From Ferrimonas senticii DSM 18821 (lineage in GTDB: Bacteria; Pseudomonadota; Gammaproteobacteria; Enterobacterales; Shewanellaceae), in the NCBI RefSeq assembly GCF_000422665.1, contig NZ_AUGM01000008.1, positions 124,001 through 188,000 of the forward strand: a DNA stretch of 64,000 nucleotides, in the 5' to 3' direction. The number at the start of each line of letters is the position of its first letter. Positions within the stretch are counted from its first letter, which is position 1. Positions 1-7,921 of this stretch are shown in pieces. Made by a program: the position numbers and the translations under genes. The notes under the pieces are model-generated. The model saw only the letters and a program-made list of their open reading frames with translations, did not search any database and had not been told where the DNA came from.

Positions 1-1
1 G

Positions 2-844
2 GCCGCCAGCACCATGATGGGCTGCGCCAGCACCAGCACTGAATCCAGCCAGCAATACCCAGAAGCCAACGATCCTAAAGTGATCCGCGTGGCACTGATC
101 GGCGGCATGAGCTACTCCGGTCTGTGGCCAGAGATCACCAAGCGCTTTGAAGCGCAAACCGATTACGAAGTAAAAACCATCAAGTCCAGCGTCCGCACCA
201 AACTGGCGCCGCTGTTCCGCGATGGCCAAGCGGATCTGCTGACCATGCACTCCGGCGACATCACCACCGATCTGGTGGCCGATGGCCACGGTATCAACAT
301 GTACCCATGGACCCGTAACGACATCGTTATCTGGGGCCCGAAAAGCGATCCGGCCAACATCCGTGGTCTGAACGATGGCGTTGAAGCGATGCGCCGCATT
401 GCCGCAACCGAAAGCAACTGGATCGATTTCCGTGGCATTGGCCCACGTGAAGTTGGCCACGGTCTGTGGAAGAAAGCCGGCATCAAACCGATGGGTGACT
501 GGGTTCTGAAAGACAACCTCAAAGGTGGCAGCAACGTTCTGGATGAAGTAGCCAAGCAAAACGCTTACATCATCACCGGCCGGATGCCAGTGTTTGTTGG
601 TAAGTGGAAGCCACACCCAGAGATGGAGATCCTGGTTGATAAGGATCCACTGATGCGTCGCCCTTACATCGTGATGGAAGCCAACCCTGCCCGTCACCCT
701 GGCGTGAACAACGAAGGTGCCAAGGCGCTGTCTGATTTCCTGCGTAGCGACGAAATCCAGCAGTTCCTGCTGACCTTCGACGGCAAAGTGAACGACGGTA
801 CCCCACTGTTCTACCCAGTGTGGCCAACCTTCTCTGCCCAGTAA
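2..844 (+). CDS. Periplasmic substrate-binding lipoprotein, 5' end cut by window edge
   Basis: Resembles the extracellular solute-binding proteins of oxyanion (tungstate/molybdate-like) ABC transporters. After the N-terminus it reads VALIGGMSYSGLWPEITKRF, then a QADLLTMH stretch and a GPKSDPANIRGL motif typical of these proteins. The frame is open to the left edge with no stop, and codons just inside the window give a Met-Met-Gly-Cys that looks like a lipobox cysteine, so the first ATG in view (14) is probably internal to a lipoprotein signal peptide and the true start lies outside. It is followed by a hairpin and a paralogous gene in the same orientation. No permease or ATPase is visible in the window. 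The ligand is not determinable from sequence; tungstate is only the nearest family guess. Confidence 0.75.
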   Translation, partial: AASTMMGCASTSTESSQQYPEANDPKVIRVALIGGMSYSGLWPEITKRFEAQTDYEVKTIKSSVRTKLAPLFRDGQADLLTMHSGDITTDLVADGHGINMYPWTRNDIVIWGPKSDPANIRGLNDGVEAMRRIAATESNWIDFRGIGPREVGHGLWKKAGIKPMGDWVLKDNLKGGSNVLDEVAKQNAYIITGRMPVFVGKWKPHPEMEILVDKDPLMRRPYIVMEANPARHPGVNNEGAKALSDFLRSDEIQQFLLTFDGKVNDGTPLFYPVWPTFSAQ

Positions 845-864
845 TCTGGTTTAGATAACTCAAG

Positions 865-893
865 CAATCCGAGCCCAGCGCTCGGATTGTTTA
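865..893 (+). terminator. Hairpin after first binding protein
   Basis: Ten-base-pair stem, 865-874 pairing with 880-889, five-base loop, followed by TTTATT. It lies between the two tandem binding-protein genes, so it may only attenuate read-through. Confidence 0.6.
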
Positions 894-906
894 TTAAGAG
901 CCAATA

Positions 907-1719
907 ATGAAATCCAAATTAAGCCTATTAGTTAGCGGCGCGCTGCTGCTGTGCAGCTACAGCGTTAGCGCTGCCGACACCGTTCGCATTGCCATGGTAA
1001 AAACCCCTGAATACAGCGGGTTGATGGCTCATCTTAGTCAGCAGTTTACCCAACAAACCGGGATTGAAGTCGAACTGCACTCCTCTGGTTCACCGCATCA
1101 ACGCGGCGTTCAAGGCCAAGCCGATCTGGTGCTGTCGCACTACGGCAAAAGCGGCATGGAAAAGTTTGTCATGGACGGCTTAGGCCATTGGCCAACGATG
1201 GTATTTGCCAACCAAGCGGCGATCATCGGCCCGAAAAATGATCCAGTTGGCATTCGCGGCCTATCCGCGCCAGAAGCCTATAAAAAGCTGGCTGCCAGCG
1301 ACGCCAAGTTTGTGGCCAATCAGCTGCCTGGGCCTAAATTTATCGACGCCTATCTGCATGCTGAAACCGGCGTCGCCGAGCCATTGTCGAAGCGCAGCGA
1401 CAACAAAGCCGCCAAGAAGCGTGCCGCCAAAGTAGCGGAGCAGCAGCAAGCCTACTTTATCTGGGGGGCTATCCCATTTTTACGCTACGCCGATCAGACC
1501 GATTCCAAGCTGGATATTTTGGTTGCTGATGGCGCCCTGCTGCACCGGGTAATGGCGACTTCAGTAGTCCGTGCCGACAAGGTAAATGGCGTTAACGAAG
1601 CGCTGGCCAAACAGTTTGAAGCGTTTTTGATTCGCCCAGATACTCAAGCGCAAATTGCCGCTTATCGTTCAATGGGCAGCGATCGCCAACTGTGGTGGCC
1701 CTACGGTCGCCATAACTGA
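907..1719 (+). CDS. Periplasmic substrate-binding protein, paralogue of the preceding gene
   Basis: 270 residues with a clear Sec signal peptide (Met-Lys-Ser-Lys start, hydrophobic core, cleavage near SVSAAD, about residue 23). The mature part begins TVRIAMVKTPEYSGLMAHL, followed by QADLVLSHYGKSG and GPKNDPVGIRGL, the same motifs as the upstream gene, so the two are tandem paralogues of the TupA-like oxyanion-binding class. Here the protein has a cleavable signal rather than a lipobox, so one copy is anchored and one is soluble. It starts 62 bases after the preceding stop and ends at a strong terminator. The ligand is unknown; a transport or sensory role is inferred from the family only. Confidence 0.75.
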   Translation: MKSKLSLLVSGALLLCSYSVSAADTVRIAMVKTPEYSGLMAHLSQQFTQQTGIEVELHSSGSPHQRGVQGQADLVLSHYGKSGMEKFVMDGLGHWPTMVFANQAAIIGPKNDPVGIRGLSAPEAYKKLAASDAKFVANQLPGPKFIDAYLHAETGVAEPLSKRSDNKAAKKRAAKVAEQQQAYFIWGAIPFLRYADQTDSKLDILVADGALLHRVMATSVVRADKVNGVNEALAKQFEAFLIRPDTQAQIAAYRSMGSDRQLWWPYGRHN

Positions 1720-1744
1720 CAGCTACCCGCGAAAACCTGAATCA

Positions 1745-1790
1745 AAAATGCCGCAGAGATATGGCCTTAACCTCTGCGGCATTTTTATTT
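1745..1790 (+). terminator. Rho-independent terminator after binding-protein pair
   Basis: Perfect stem of ATGCCGCAGAG (1748-1758) with its complement (1772-1782), flanked by an A run on the left and TTTTTATTT on the right. Confidence 0.9.
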
Positions 1791-1920
1791 GAAAACAGAT
1801 CCACTGGATAACCTAAGGGGAAACCGACAATTCCATCGTTGTTGCCAGCAATCTACCGCTCACCCTTGGAATCATGGCAGCGCACTGGCAGGTTAGCGCC
1901 TTTTACAAAAGGAGTTGTCG

Positions 1921-2793
1921 ATGCGAAAAACACCATTACCAAGCGGGTTACTTAAATTTGCGCCGCTGCTGATTATTGCCCTGCTGATCTTTAAATCCTA
2001 TTACATCGTTATTGAGGGCCACGTTGGCGTGGTCAAACGCTTTGGCGAAGCCAAGCATCAAGAGAATCCCGGTCTGCACTTTAAGATCCCATTTATTGAA
2101 ACGGTGGAGATGATTGAGGTTCGCACCCGCAAAAATGCCGAGAGAATGGCTTCGAGCACCAAGGAGCAGATGCCGGTAACCATCGAGGTTTCGGTTAACT
2201 GGACGGTCAACAAAGAGGCGGCGCTGGATCTGTTTAAGCGCTATGGCGGCCTCAGCCAATTCGAGCAGCGGATCCTCGACCCACGTTTCCGCTCCGCCAC
2301 CAAAGACACCATCCCGCAATTTGAAGCGGAGCAGCTGATCCAAGACCGCGCCTCGGCGATTCAAGGGATTGAACGGCGCCTTACCGAAGAGATGGCGGCC
2401 TTTCCAGTGGTGGTGGACAACATTCAGATTGAGAACATCGTTCTGCCGCAAAAATACATCAACTCGATTGAAGTAAAACAGACCGAGAAAAACCTCGCCG
2501 CCGCCGAGGAACACAAGCTGGAACGGCAACGACTTGAGGCGCTGCGGGCGGTCAACACCGCCGATGCCCAAGCCAAAGGGATCTTAAAGGTCGCCGAAGC
2601 GGAAGCGACGGCGATTGAACTGAAAGGTAAAGCGGAAGCCGCGGCGATTGAGGCCAAAGCCAAAGCCCTGAAAAACAACCCGCTGATCGTCAAGCTAACC
2701 GAAGCCCAAAGCTGGGATGGCAAACTGCCAACGATGATGATGGGCGACGGCGCCATGCCGATCATGGATATCCGCCAAACGCAGGCGCAATAA
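1921..2793 (+). CDS. SPFH/prohibitin-domain membrane protein
   Basis: 290 residues. One N-terminal membrane segment (about residues 10-28, FAPLLIIALLIFKSYYIV) is followed by an SPFH domain (VIEGHVGVVKRFGEAKHQEN, then PGLHFKIPF and RTRKNAERM) and a long charged, alanine-rich coiled coil with repeated AEAEATAIELKGKAEAAAI-type heptads. This is the architecture of prohibitin/HflK-like scaffolds that oligomerise on the inner membrane. The start was set at ATG 1921 because GGAG lies 6 bases upstream; a TTG at 1915 would overlap that site. It stands alone between two terminators. Substrate or partner protease cannot be told from the sequence. Confidence 0.85.
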   Translation: MRKTPLPSGLLKFAPLLIIALLIFKSYYIVIEGHVGVVKRFGEAKHQENPGLHFKIPFIETVEMIEVRTRKNAERMASSTKEQMPVTIEVSVNWTVNKEAALDLFKRYGGLSQFEQRILDPRFRSATKDTIPQFEAEQLIQDRASAIQGIERRLTEEMAAFPVVVDNIQIENIVLPQKYINSIEVKQTEKNLAAAEEHKLERQRLEALRAVNTADAQAKGILKVAEAEATAIELKGKAEAAAIEAKAKALKNNPLIVKLTEAQSWDGKLPTMMMGDGAMPIMDIRQTQAQ

Positions 2794-2810
2794 TTCCCCC
2801 GTCAACAAAC

Positions 2811-2840
2811 CACAAAACCGGCCAATCGGCCGGTTTTGTG
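2811..2840 (+). terminator. Terminator after SPFH gene
   Basis: CACAAAACCGGCC (2811-2823) pairs perfectly with 2828-2840; the stem itself contains the T run. It reads in both directions and may also serve the converging yoaH-side transcript. Confidence 0.8.
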
Positions 2841-2851
2841 ATTACAGCAAG

Positions 2852-3001
2852 CTACTGTTGCTCTTGGTGCTGGGCTTTTAGCTCGGCCACCACGATTTTC
2901 ACCGCTTCAGCCATCGACAAACCGCGTTCAGCCCGTAGTTGATTGATGCGCTCTGCCGCTTGCTGCTGTTGTTGGTGGCTTAGGCCCAATAGATCGGACA
3001 T
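2852..3001 (-). CDS. yoaH: YoaH/UPF0181 family small protein
   Basis: 49-residue protein reading MSDLLGLSHQQQQQAAERIN and then a GLSMAEAVKIVVAEL helix. It matches the UPF0181 (YoaH) pattern of a short N-terminus, an EQQQ-AVERIQEL-like helix, a glycine turn with SxxxA, and a final VAEEL-like helix. AGAGG lies 5 bases before the ATG. It sits just 12 bases after the creA stop in the same orientation, so the two are probably cotranscribed. Function is unknown in the family. Confidence 0.85.
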   Translation of the reverse strand: MSDLLGLSHQQQQQAAERINQLRAERGLSMAEAVKIVVAELKAQHQEQQ

Positions 3002-3013
3002 GGATACCTCTGA

Positions 3014-3484
3014 TTAATTAACCTGTCGCTGCGCTTGGTAGGCTTTGCTGCCCCACAACGACACGGTGGAAAGCGAATGTTTGTAACTGCCAGAGCTCTC
3101 TTTGGTGGAGTACGACAGGTACAGCAAAGTTTGATTTTCAGCATCGAAGATCCGGCGCACTTTCAGCGATTTAAACAGCACACTTTTGCTCTGCTTAAAC
3201 ACCAATTCGCCGTTGTCTGACTTATCGATGGCATCGATATTGTCTAAGAAAATCTCACCGGTTTGGCGGCAAGAGATGGACGAGTTCGAGGGATCGGCCA
3301 GCGACAGATCCGCTTCAACCGAGGCCACATGACAGGTCACCCCTGGCACTTTCGGATCGGCAAAATCGCGGATCACCACGTCTTTGGTGGTGAACCAGCC
3401 CAGGCTGACTTCGCCTTTGTTATCACTGCAACCGCCGAGCAGAGTAAGTCCGAGCAACGCCGGCAATACCAATTTAATGTTCAT
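3014..3484 (-). CDS. creA: CreA family periplasmic protein
   Basis: 156 residues. A hydrophobic leader ends in a lipobox-like Leu-Gly-Gly-Cys (about residues 16-19). The body carries the CreA signatures VSLGWFTTKDVVIRDFADPK, VPGVTCHV and DPSNSSISCRQTG, and ends KYS-type strands with SLWG. CreA is a conserved gammaproteobacterial protein of unknown biochemical role. ATG 3484 was preferred over an upstream in-frame start because it begins the signal peptide and has GGAGG upstream. Downstream lies yoaH on the same strand. Confidence 0.9.
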   Translation of the reverse strand: MNIKLVLPALLGLTLLGGCSDNKGEVSLGWFTTKDVVIRDFADPKVPGVTCHVASVEADLSLADPSNSSISCRQTGEIFLDNIDAIDKSDNGELVFKQSKSVLFKSLKVRRIFDAENQTLLYLSYSTKESSGSYKHSLSTVSLWGSKAYQAQRQVN

Positions 3485-3665
3485 TTGAGTTCCCTCCAAT
3501 AAGTTCCCTAACAAACCACGATAGACGGGCTAAGTTAACGTTTTTAACGACGGTAGCGAACAAGCCGTGATTTGGCTAACAGTTCTTAAGAACTGTGCGA
3601 GACAGACCCCGCCCGACACTGGTTAAATTCCGCCATTAACAAAGCATCACTGCACAGGTATTCCC

Positions 3666-3971
3666 ATGATCAAGACTGTTCTGAAAATGATCGGCGTGGC
3701 CGCGTTCGCTGCCTCCACTTCCGTTGCCGCTATGGATCTGCCACACCAAGGTAAGGTGCTGGAAACCATCAACGGCGGTGGCTACACCTACGTAAAGATT
3801 GAAGAAGCGGGTGCCGAGATCTGGGCCGCTGCACCACAATCTGCAGTAAAAGTGGGCGACACCGTACGCTTCAGCGAGCAGATGCGCATGCCGTCTTACC
3901 ACAGCAAGACTTTGGATCGCTCTTTCTCGCCGCTGATCTTCGCTGGCGGTTACAGCGTGCGTAACGACTAA
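3666..3971 (+). CDS. Small secreted protein resembling NrfJ-type proteins
   Basis: 101 residues with a Sec signal peptide (MIKTVLKMIGVAAFAASTSV, cleavage after about residue 22) and a compact all-beta body: GKVLETINGGGYTYVKIE, IWAAAPQ, VKVGDTVRFSE, then a conserved-looking MRMPSYHSKTLDRSF tail. Such small OB-like periplasmic proteins are often annotated NrfJ-related and occur near cytochrome c nitrite reductase genes in some bacteria; nrfA is present in this window but 57 kb away. It lies in its own transcription unit ending in a strong terminator. The name is a resemblance, not an assignment. Confidence 0.7.
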   Translation: MIKTVLKMIGVAAFAASTSVAAMDLPHQGKVLETINGGGYTYVKIEEAGAEIWAAAPQSAVKVGDTVRFSEQMRMPSYHSKTLDRSFSPLIFAGGYSVRND

Positions 3972-3987
3972 GTCGTTAACCATTGCA

Positions 3988-4017
3988 GCACAAAGGCGCC
4001 TAACGGCGCCTTTGTGC
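3988..4017 (+). terminator. Terminator after the small secreted protein
   Basis: GCACAAAGGCGCC (3988-4000) pairs with 4005-4017 around a four-base loop; the arms supply T runs in both directions, so it can stop the converging gene too. Confidence 0.85.
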
Positions 4018-4027
4018 TATCTGAGCT

Positions 4028-4663
4028 TCAGTTAAACTCTGCCACCGTGGTACCGGCATTGGCCGGATAGATCAGGTATTCACCGTGGTATTTCACCAGC
4101 GATTTGTAATCGGTCACTTTGTGCAATAACAGCCCATGTTGCCACGCTAATTGCACTAACTGGCGCACATCACCACGGACATACAACGACAACGGCTTTT
4201 GCAACAGTCCGTCGGCATCGATCGCTTTGCCCCACTGTTCACAGCAGATCACCAATGAGTGTTGGCCATCGGTATGATGACTGACCTTACGAGTCACCGG
4301 ATAGTCACGCTCAACGTACCAATCCTGCTGCTGTAACTCGCTAAACAGCTGTTCCAGCAATGCCTTGCTGATCAGCACTGGTTGCTCTAACAGTGGCTGA
4401 TAGGTGGCAATGATCTGTTCAAACTGCCACTTTAAACCGGCGCTGGCACCGCTGGTGCGAGCGGATTTTTGCCAAGCTAATAGCTGCTTAGCGCAGCTGG
4501 TTGGAAAACGTTGGGTTTTAATCGCCCGCGTCACCCAAGCACTAAAAAAATGCGCCTCTGAGGTCGGGTTCGCTGGCACCTTGCCGGCCTGTTTGCCCTG
4601 GGCAAGCTCGGCCATCGCAGTTTGTGCCAAAGCTAAAATTGCCAAGTGAAAGCCATTTGCCAT
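4028..4663 (-). CDS. DUF2913-like protein of unknown function
   Basis: 211-residue soluble protein without signal peptide or membrane segment. The N-terminal helix (FHLAILALAQTAMAELAQGK), a central TQRFPTSCAKQLLAWQKSAR helix and a C-terminal beta-rich part suggest the gammaproteobacterial DUF2913 group, recalled from memory. It converges on the preceding plus-strand gene across a terminator and follows the Nudix gene by only 24 bases on the same strand, so it may be cotranscribed with it. No catalytic motif is apparent. Confidence 0.6.
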   Translation of the reverse strand: MANGFHLAILALAQTAMAELAQGKQAGKVPANPTSEAHFFSAWVTRAIKTQRFPTSCAKQLLAWQKSARTSGASAGLKWQFEQIIATYQPLLEQPVLISKALLEQLFSELQQQDWYVERDYPVTRKVSHHTDGQHSLVICCEQWGKAIDADGLLQKPLSLYVRGDVRQLVQLAWQHGLLLHKVTDYKSLVKYHGEYLIYPANAGTTVAEFN

Positions 4664-4687
4664 AACAACTTCTCTATCAAATCAATA

Positions 4688-5227
4688 TTAAACTGCCGCA
4701 ACTGTCGCCAGACGCTGTTGGATCAGCTGCAGCAACCACAGTTCGCGTTCGACACTCAAGCCCGCTTTATCGCTGGCTGCGATGATCCGCTGATTGTGGG
4801 CAATCGCCTCCGCCAGCGGCAGCCACACGGGCACCATGCCATTAGCTTGTTCGTAATCTTCCAGCTGATTTTGGCCAAGCTCAGAATCGGCATGGCACCA
4901 ATAGCAGTACGAGTGGATGCGCTGATTATCGGCATCGTCTTTGTACCACGGGCGCAGCTCTTCGTAGCGCCCTAATGCCTCGACAATCGCCACATTACGG
5001 GCGCCGGTCTCCTCGACCACCTCCCGCAGCAGCGCTTGCTGTAACGATTCGCCAGCATCAACGCCGCCGCCCGGCAGACTGTAGTCATCATAACGGCGGG
5101 TGTAGAGCAGCAAAATCTTATCTTGGTGGGTGATGATTGCCCGCACCGCATGGCGCACTTGCTCACTGCCACCAACAATGTGGGCAGGGTGTTCGCTGCA
5201 TCGAAGCAGCGGCATGGTTGAAAGCAT
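4688..5227 (-). CDS. Nudix hydrolase
   Basis: 179 residues. The Nudix box is complete: GGGVDAGESLQQALLREVVE followed by EETG, matching Gx5Ex7REUxEExGU, so a divalent-metal pyrophosphohydrolase acting on a nucleoside diphosphate-linked substrate is expected. Strands before the box (HAVRAIITHQDKILLLYTRR) and the LPGGG entry are typical. Substrate is not predictable. Three in-frame starts exist (GTG 5233, ATG 5227, ATG 5215) and none has a convincing ribosome-binding site; ATG 5227 is an arbitrary choice among them. Confidence 0.9.
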   Translation of the reverse strand: MLSTMPLLRCSEHPAHIVGGSEQVRHAVRAIITHQDKILLLYTRRYDDYSLPGGGVDAGESLQQALLREVVEETGARNVAIVEALGRYEELRPWYKDDADNQRIHSYCYWCHADSELGQNQLEDYEQANGMVPVWLPLAEAIAHNQRIIAASDKAGLSVERELWLLQLIQQRLATVAAV

Positions 5228-5277
5228 TGGCACCGCCGATTGTCGAATAAAGGCGGCGATTGTACGCGCTGGCGAGG

Positions 5278-5709
5278 TTAGCGTAAAACCCCGCGCGCAC
5301 TGAGACGGTAGGCATAGATGGCCAACGCCAGCGCTATCACAAAAATGGCGGCGCTAAAGGCGAGCGATACCGGATCGCCAATCACCTTCATCCCATCACT
5401 AAATCCGTAGTTGCGAACCGCAGTAAAAGTCATGCATAGCCACGACAACGCCAATACCGGCGCCGCTAGTCGTTGCCGCAGCAGTAACAACAAACAGCCG
5501 AGCACGCCGCCCCATACCGCTATCGCCCAGCAAGCGACAACAAACGTCGGTAAGCCATAAAAGAACGCCAACTGTGCCGGGGTAAACTGCGCCATGTAGT
5601 CCGGATTTTGAGTTTGTGTCATCAGGTAATCAAAGGCGCCACCACTGTTCCAAATCACGCCCACCACCGCCACCAGATACAGATGCCATGGTGCCTTTTG
5701 CTCGGTCAT
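5278..5709 (-). CDS. Four-helix inner-membrane protein of unknown function
   Basis: 143 residues with four predicted membrane segments: about 8-28 (LYLVAVVGVIWNSGGAFDYL), 50-75, 80-100 and 112-135. A YMAQFTPAQLAFFYGLPTF stretch between the first two helices is distinctive and resembles small proteins sometimes labelled sugar transporter by similarity, without experimental basis. ATG 5709 has AAGGAGG five bases upstream, which decides the start over an upstream in-frame Met. Confidence 0.75.
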   Translation of the reverse strand: MTEQKAPWHLYLVAVVGVIWNSGGAFDYLMTQTQNPDYMAQFTPAQLAFFYGLPTFVVACWAIAVWGGVLGCLLLLLRQRLAAPVLALSWLCMTFTAVRNYGFSDGMKVIGDPVSLAFSAAIFVIALALAIYAYRLSARGVLR

Positions 5710-5822
5710 GTTTCCCTCCTTCATTGCCACTGCCCGATCAGCGGAACAACTTCACTGACAAACAGCCTCAATTCAACCAACTTTTGTTATAGTAGCCGCC
5801 CACAGGTTAGTTAGGCGTAATA

Positions 5823-6170
5823 ATGGAAGCGGTACAGTTCTTTAAAGCGATGGCCGATGAAACTCGGCTGCACAGCATTTTGATGATCCATCAGGAACAG
5901 GAACTGTGCGTTTGTGAGTTAACCTCGGCGTTGGCGCAAAGTCAGCCAAAGATCTCTCGACACTTAGCGCAACTTCGGCAAATCGGTTTGCTGCAAGACC
6001 GCCGCCAAGGTTTGTGGGTGTTTTACCAACTGCATCCACAGCTACCACAGTGGGCGAAACAGGTGATCGAACAAGCTAGCCACAGCTGCCCAGAAGCGCT
6101 GGCACAGGCGACCGAGCGTCTGCAGCAAATGGGCAATGACCGCCCAGAGCGGATAGCCAGCTGCTGCTAA
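5823..6170 (+). CDS. ArsR/SmtB family transcriptional regulator
   Basis: 115 residues with the ArsR winged helix: FKAMADETRLHSILMI, the metal-site-like ELCVCEL on helix 3, the recognition helix SQPKISRHLAQLRQIGLL, and a beta-wing DRRQGLWVFYQL. Cys-Val-Cys is the As(III)/Sb(III) sensing motif of ArsR; an extra Cys-Cys ends the protein. In the family such repressors release DNA on metal binding. No ars efflux or arsenate reductase gene is adjacent, so its target is probably elsewhere or is the divergent membrane protein at 5278-5709. Confidence 0.9.
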   Translation: MEAVQFFKAMADETRLHSILMIHQEQELCVCELTSALAQSQPKISRHLAQLRQIGLLQDRRQGLWVFYQLHPQLPQWAKQVIEQASHSCPEALAQATERLQQMGNDRPERIASCC

Positions 6171-6200
6171 CTCGGCTGCAGGATTGGCCAACCAAATACA

Positions 6201-6228
6201 AAAAATGCTGCCGATTGGCAGCATTTTT
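6201..6228. terminator. Bidirectional terminator between arsR-like gene and ltaE
   Basis: AAAAATGCTGCC (6201-6212) pairs perfectly with 6217-6228, loop GATT. The two genes converge here and the hairpin has T runs on both strands. Confidence 0.9.
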
Positions 6229-6241
6229 GGTTATTAGAGCG

Positions 6242-7240
6242 TTAATCGTGACGCCGCAGTACTTCAAGCAAGGCATCAACGCCGCTGCGATCGATGTCTT
6301 TGTGCAGCACTAAACGCATATTGGCTGCCATCGATACTTTGACTCCGGCTTCCAGCAACTGCTGGTTGAGGCCAGCCAGATCAGCGTGATTAAAACGGGC
6401 AAACACCATATTGGTAGCTTGGTAACCCAGTTCGACCTGATTTAACTGGGCTAACCCTTGTGCCAAATAAGCGGCATTGGCGTGATCATCAGCCAGTCGT
6501 GCAGTTTGTTCGGTCAGCGCTAACTTGCCAGCGGCGGCCAACACGCCGGCCTGTCGCATCGCCCCACCGACTAACTTGCGCAAACGACGGGCGCGTTCGA
6601 TAAACGCTTCATCCCCCAGCAGCAGCGATCCCACCGGCGCTCCCAAGCCTTTGGATAAACAGATGGTGAAGGAATCAAAGTGCTGAGCAATGCTGTGCAG
6701 TGGCACGTTCAGTTCGCTACAGGCGTTAAAGATCCGCGCCCCATCCAGATGCAGTTTTAGCTTTTTATCAAACGCCAATTGCTGCGCTTGCGCCAGATAT
6801 TCCATAGGCAGCACTTTGCCACCAATGGTGTTTTCTAAGCTGATAAGTCGGCTTTGAGCAAAATGAATGTCTTTCGGTTTGATCGCCGCTTCAATGTCGC
6901 TCAGTAAAATCGTGCCGTCGGCTTGGTTGGTTAGCGGTTGCGGCTGAATCGAGCCCAACACCGCCGCCCCTCCGGCCTCATATTTATAGTTGTGCGCTTC
7001 TTGGCCACAGATATATTCATCACCGCGACCGCAGTGACTCATCAACGCCAACAGGTTGGCTTGGGTGCCGGATGCGGTAAACAGTGCCGCCTCAAAGCCA
7101 GCTAAATCCGCTGCGTACGCTTGCAGATCATTAACCGTAGGATCATCACCATAAACGTCGTCGCCAACCTCGGCATTGGCCATCGCCGCACGCATTGCCG
7201 CCGTCGGTTGAGTCACGGTATCGGAACGAAAATCAAACAT
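6242..7240 (-). CDS. ltaE: Low-specificity L-threonine aldolase
   Basis: 332 residues, very close to E. coli LtaE. PLP-dependent cleavage of L-threonine/allo-threonine to glycine and acetaldehyde. Visible motifs: FDFRSDTVTQPTAAMRAAM at the N-terminus, VGDDVYGDDPTVN, GTQAN, HLDGARIFNA and the Schiff-base lysine in CLSKGLGAPVGSLLLG. The start at ATG 7240 matches the family N-terminus; an upstream ATG triplet (7252-7258) is possible but neither has a strong ribosome-binding site. The repeat element at 7316-7556 begins 75 bases upstream, so the native promoter may have been displaced. Confidence 0.95.
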   Translation of the reverse strand: MFDFRSDTVTQPTAAMRAAMANAEVGDDVYGDDPTVNDLQAYAADLAGFEAALFTASGTQANLLALMSHCGRGDEYICGQEAHNYKYEAGGAAVLGSIQPQPLTNQADGTILLSDIEAAIKPKDIHFAQSRLISLENTIGGKVLPMEYLAQAQQLAFDKKLKLHLDGARIFNACSELNVPLHSIAQHFDSFTICLSKGLGAPVGSLLLGDEAFIERARRLRKLVGGAMRQAGVLAAAGKLALTEQTARLADDHANAAYLAQGLAQLNQVELGYQATNMVFARFNHADLAGLNQQLLEAGVKVSMAANMRLVLHKDIDRSGVDALLEVLRRHD

Positions 7241-7315
7241 CGTAGTCGCCATCATCATCAAAATATTGCGGCAGATTAGCATAAGCCGTGGCCACAAATA
7301 GCGATCTAGAGCGAA

Positions 7316-7556
7316 GGGCGTGTTGACCTTTGCTATATATTTTCGCGCCTGTTGTTGAAGCTGTTTAACAGTAAATTGAACTTGGTTAGGCAATTGAACT
7401 TTTATTGGTCACCGAAGGGCGCCTTGCAGGGTCGAACTGGCAACCGTCACTCTTCGTCATACGATTTCGACGTAGAGCCACTATGTCTTCAATCGCAATC
7501 CTCGATTGACTGCTGCTATCCTCGACCAAATTCTGAACAGCAAACATCAACACGCC
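7316..7556. mobile_element. MITE-like element, copy 1
   Basis: About 241 bp closely matching 60512-60754. The left end reads GGGCGTGTTGACCTTTG; the right end is its imperfect inverted complement (ATCAACACGCC). The best-conserved block against copy 2 is 7456-7540 (CACTCTTCGTCATACGATTT onward), with only a few differences over some 85 bp. It contains no credible transposase: the minus-strand frame across it is short and is broken by a stop in copy 2. Interpreted as a non-autonomous element or a solo end-derived remnant of an insertion sequence. No target duplication is evident at this copy. Confidence 0.85.
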
Positions 7557-7860
7557 ACCATTCAAAATCAGTGAAAACAATCACATGATTGATATCGATG
7601 ATAGTGCCATCCCCAAAGGGATATCCTGCTTAAAACTGCGGCAAAAAACCCTACCCTCCGCCTTCAAATTAATTAGATTAATGTGAATGTGATATTTGAT
7701 CGCTACTCAATTGTCGGTCTCAGCGGCATAATGGCCGCAGTCAAGCAGAGGTGTGATTGCAGACATCTCCCTACCGGTTCGAGTTAGCGCCTTACTCGGT
7801 AGATTTCATCATCACTGCAGTCATACTCGGTATCGGACCGTCGAATCCAGATACCATCAA
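7557..7860. other. Intergenic stretch, no gene seen; possible small RNA
   Basis: No protein-coding frame with a ribosome-binding site was found. A plus-strand transcript from about 7730 would end at the strong terminator at 7861-7899, which is not explained by any annotated plus-strand gene. The segment contains a duplicated TACTCGGTA motif (7794, 7827), and two T-loop-like strings, GGTTCGAG near 7776 and GTCGAATCC near 7838. No cloverleaf could be folded by eye. A small RNA is possible. Confidence 0.3.
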
Positions 7861-7899
7861 CAAGGCCCCGCCGAGGTAACTCGGCGGGGCCTTGTTGTT
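7861..7899 (+). terminator. Strong orphan terminator
   Basis: CAAGGCCCCGCCGAG (7861-7875) pairs perfectly over 15 bp with 7880-7894, followed by TTGTT. There is no plus-strand gene upstream of it other than ones over 1.5 kb away. Confidence 0.85.
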
Positions 7900-7921
7900 G
7901 TTACGATCGTTCACCCAAGAA

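Noticed and set aside
7386-7580. Open frame of 64 codons on the minus strand across MITE copy 1
   Set aside because: The same frame in copy 2 is broken by a stop codon, so it is not maintained as a protein; the conservation is of DNA, not of a gene.
7770-7850. Possible tRNA in the 7.8 kb gap
   Set aside because: T-loop-like strings are present but no acceptor stem or anticodon arm could be paired.
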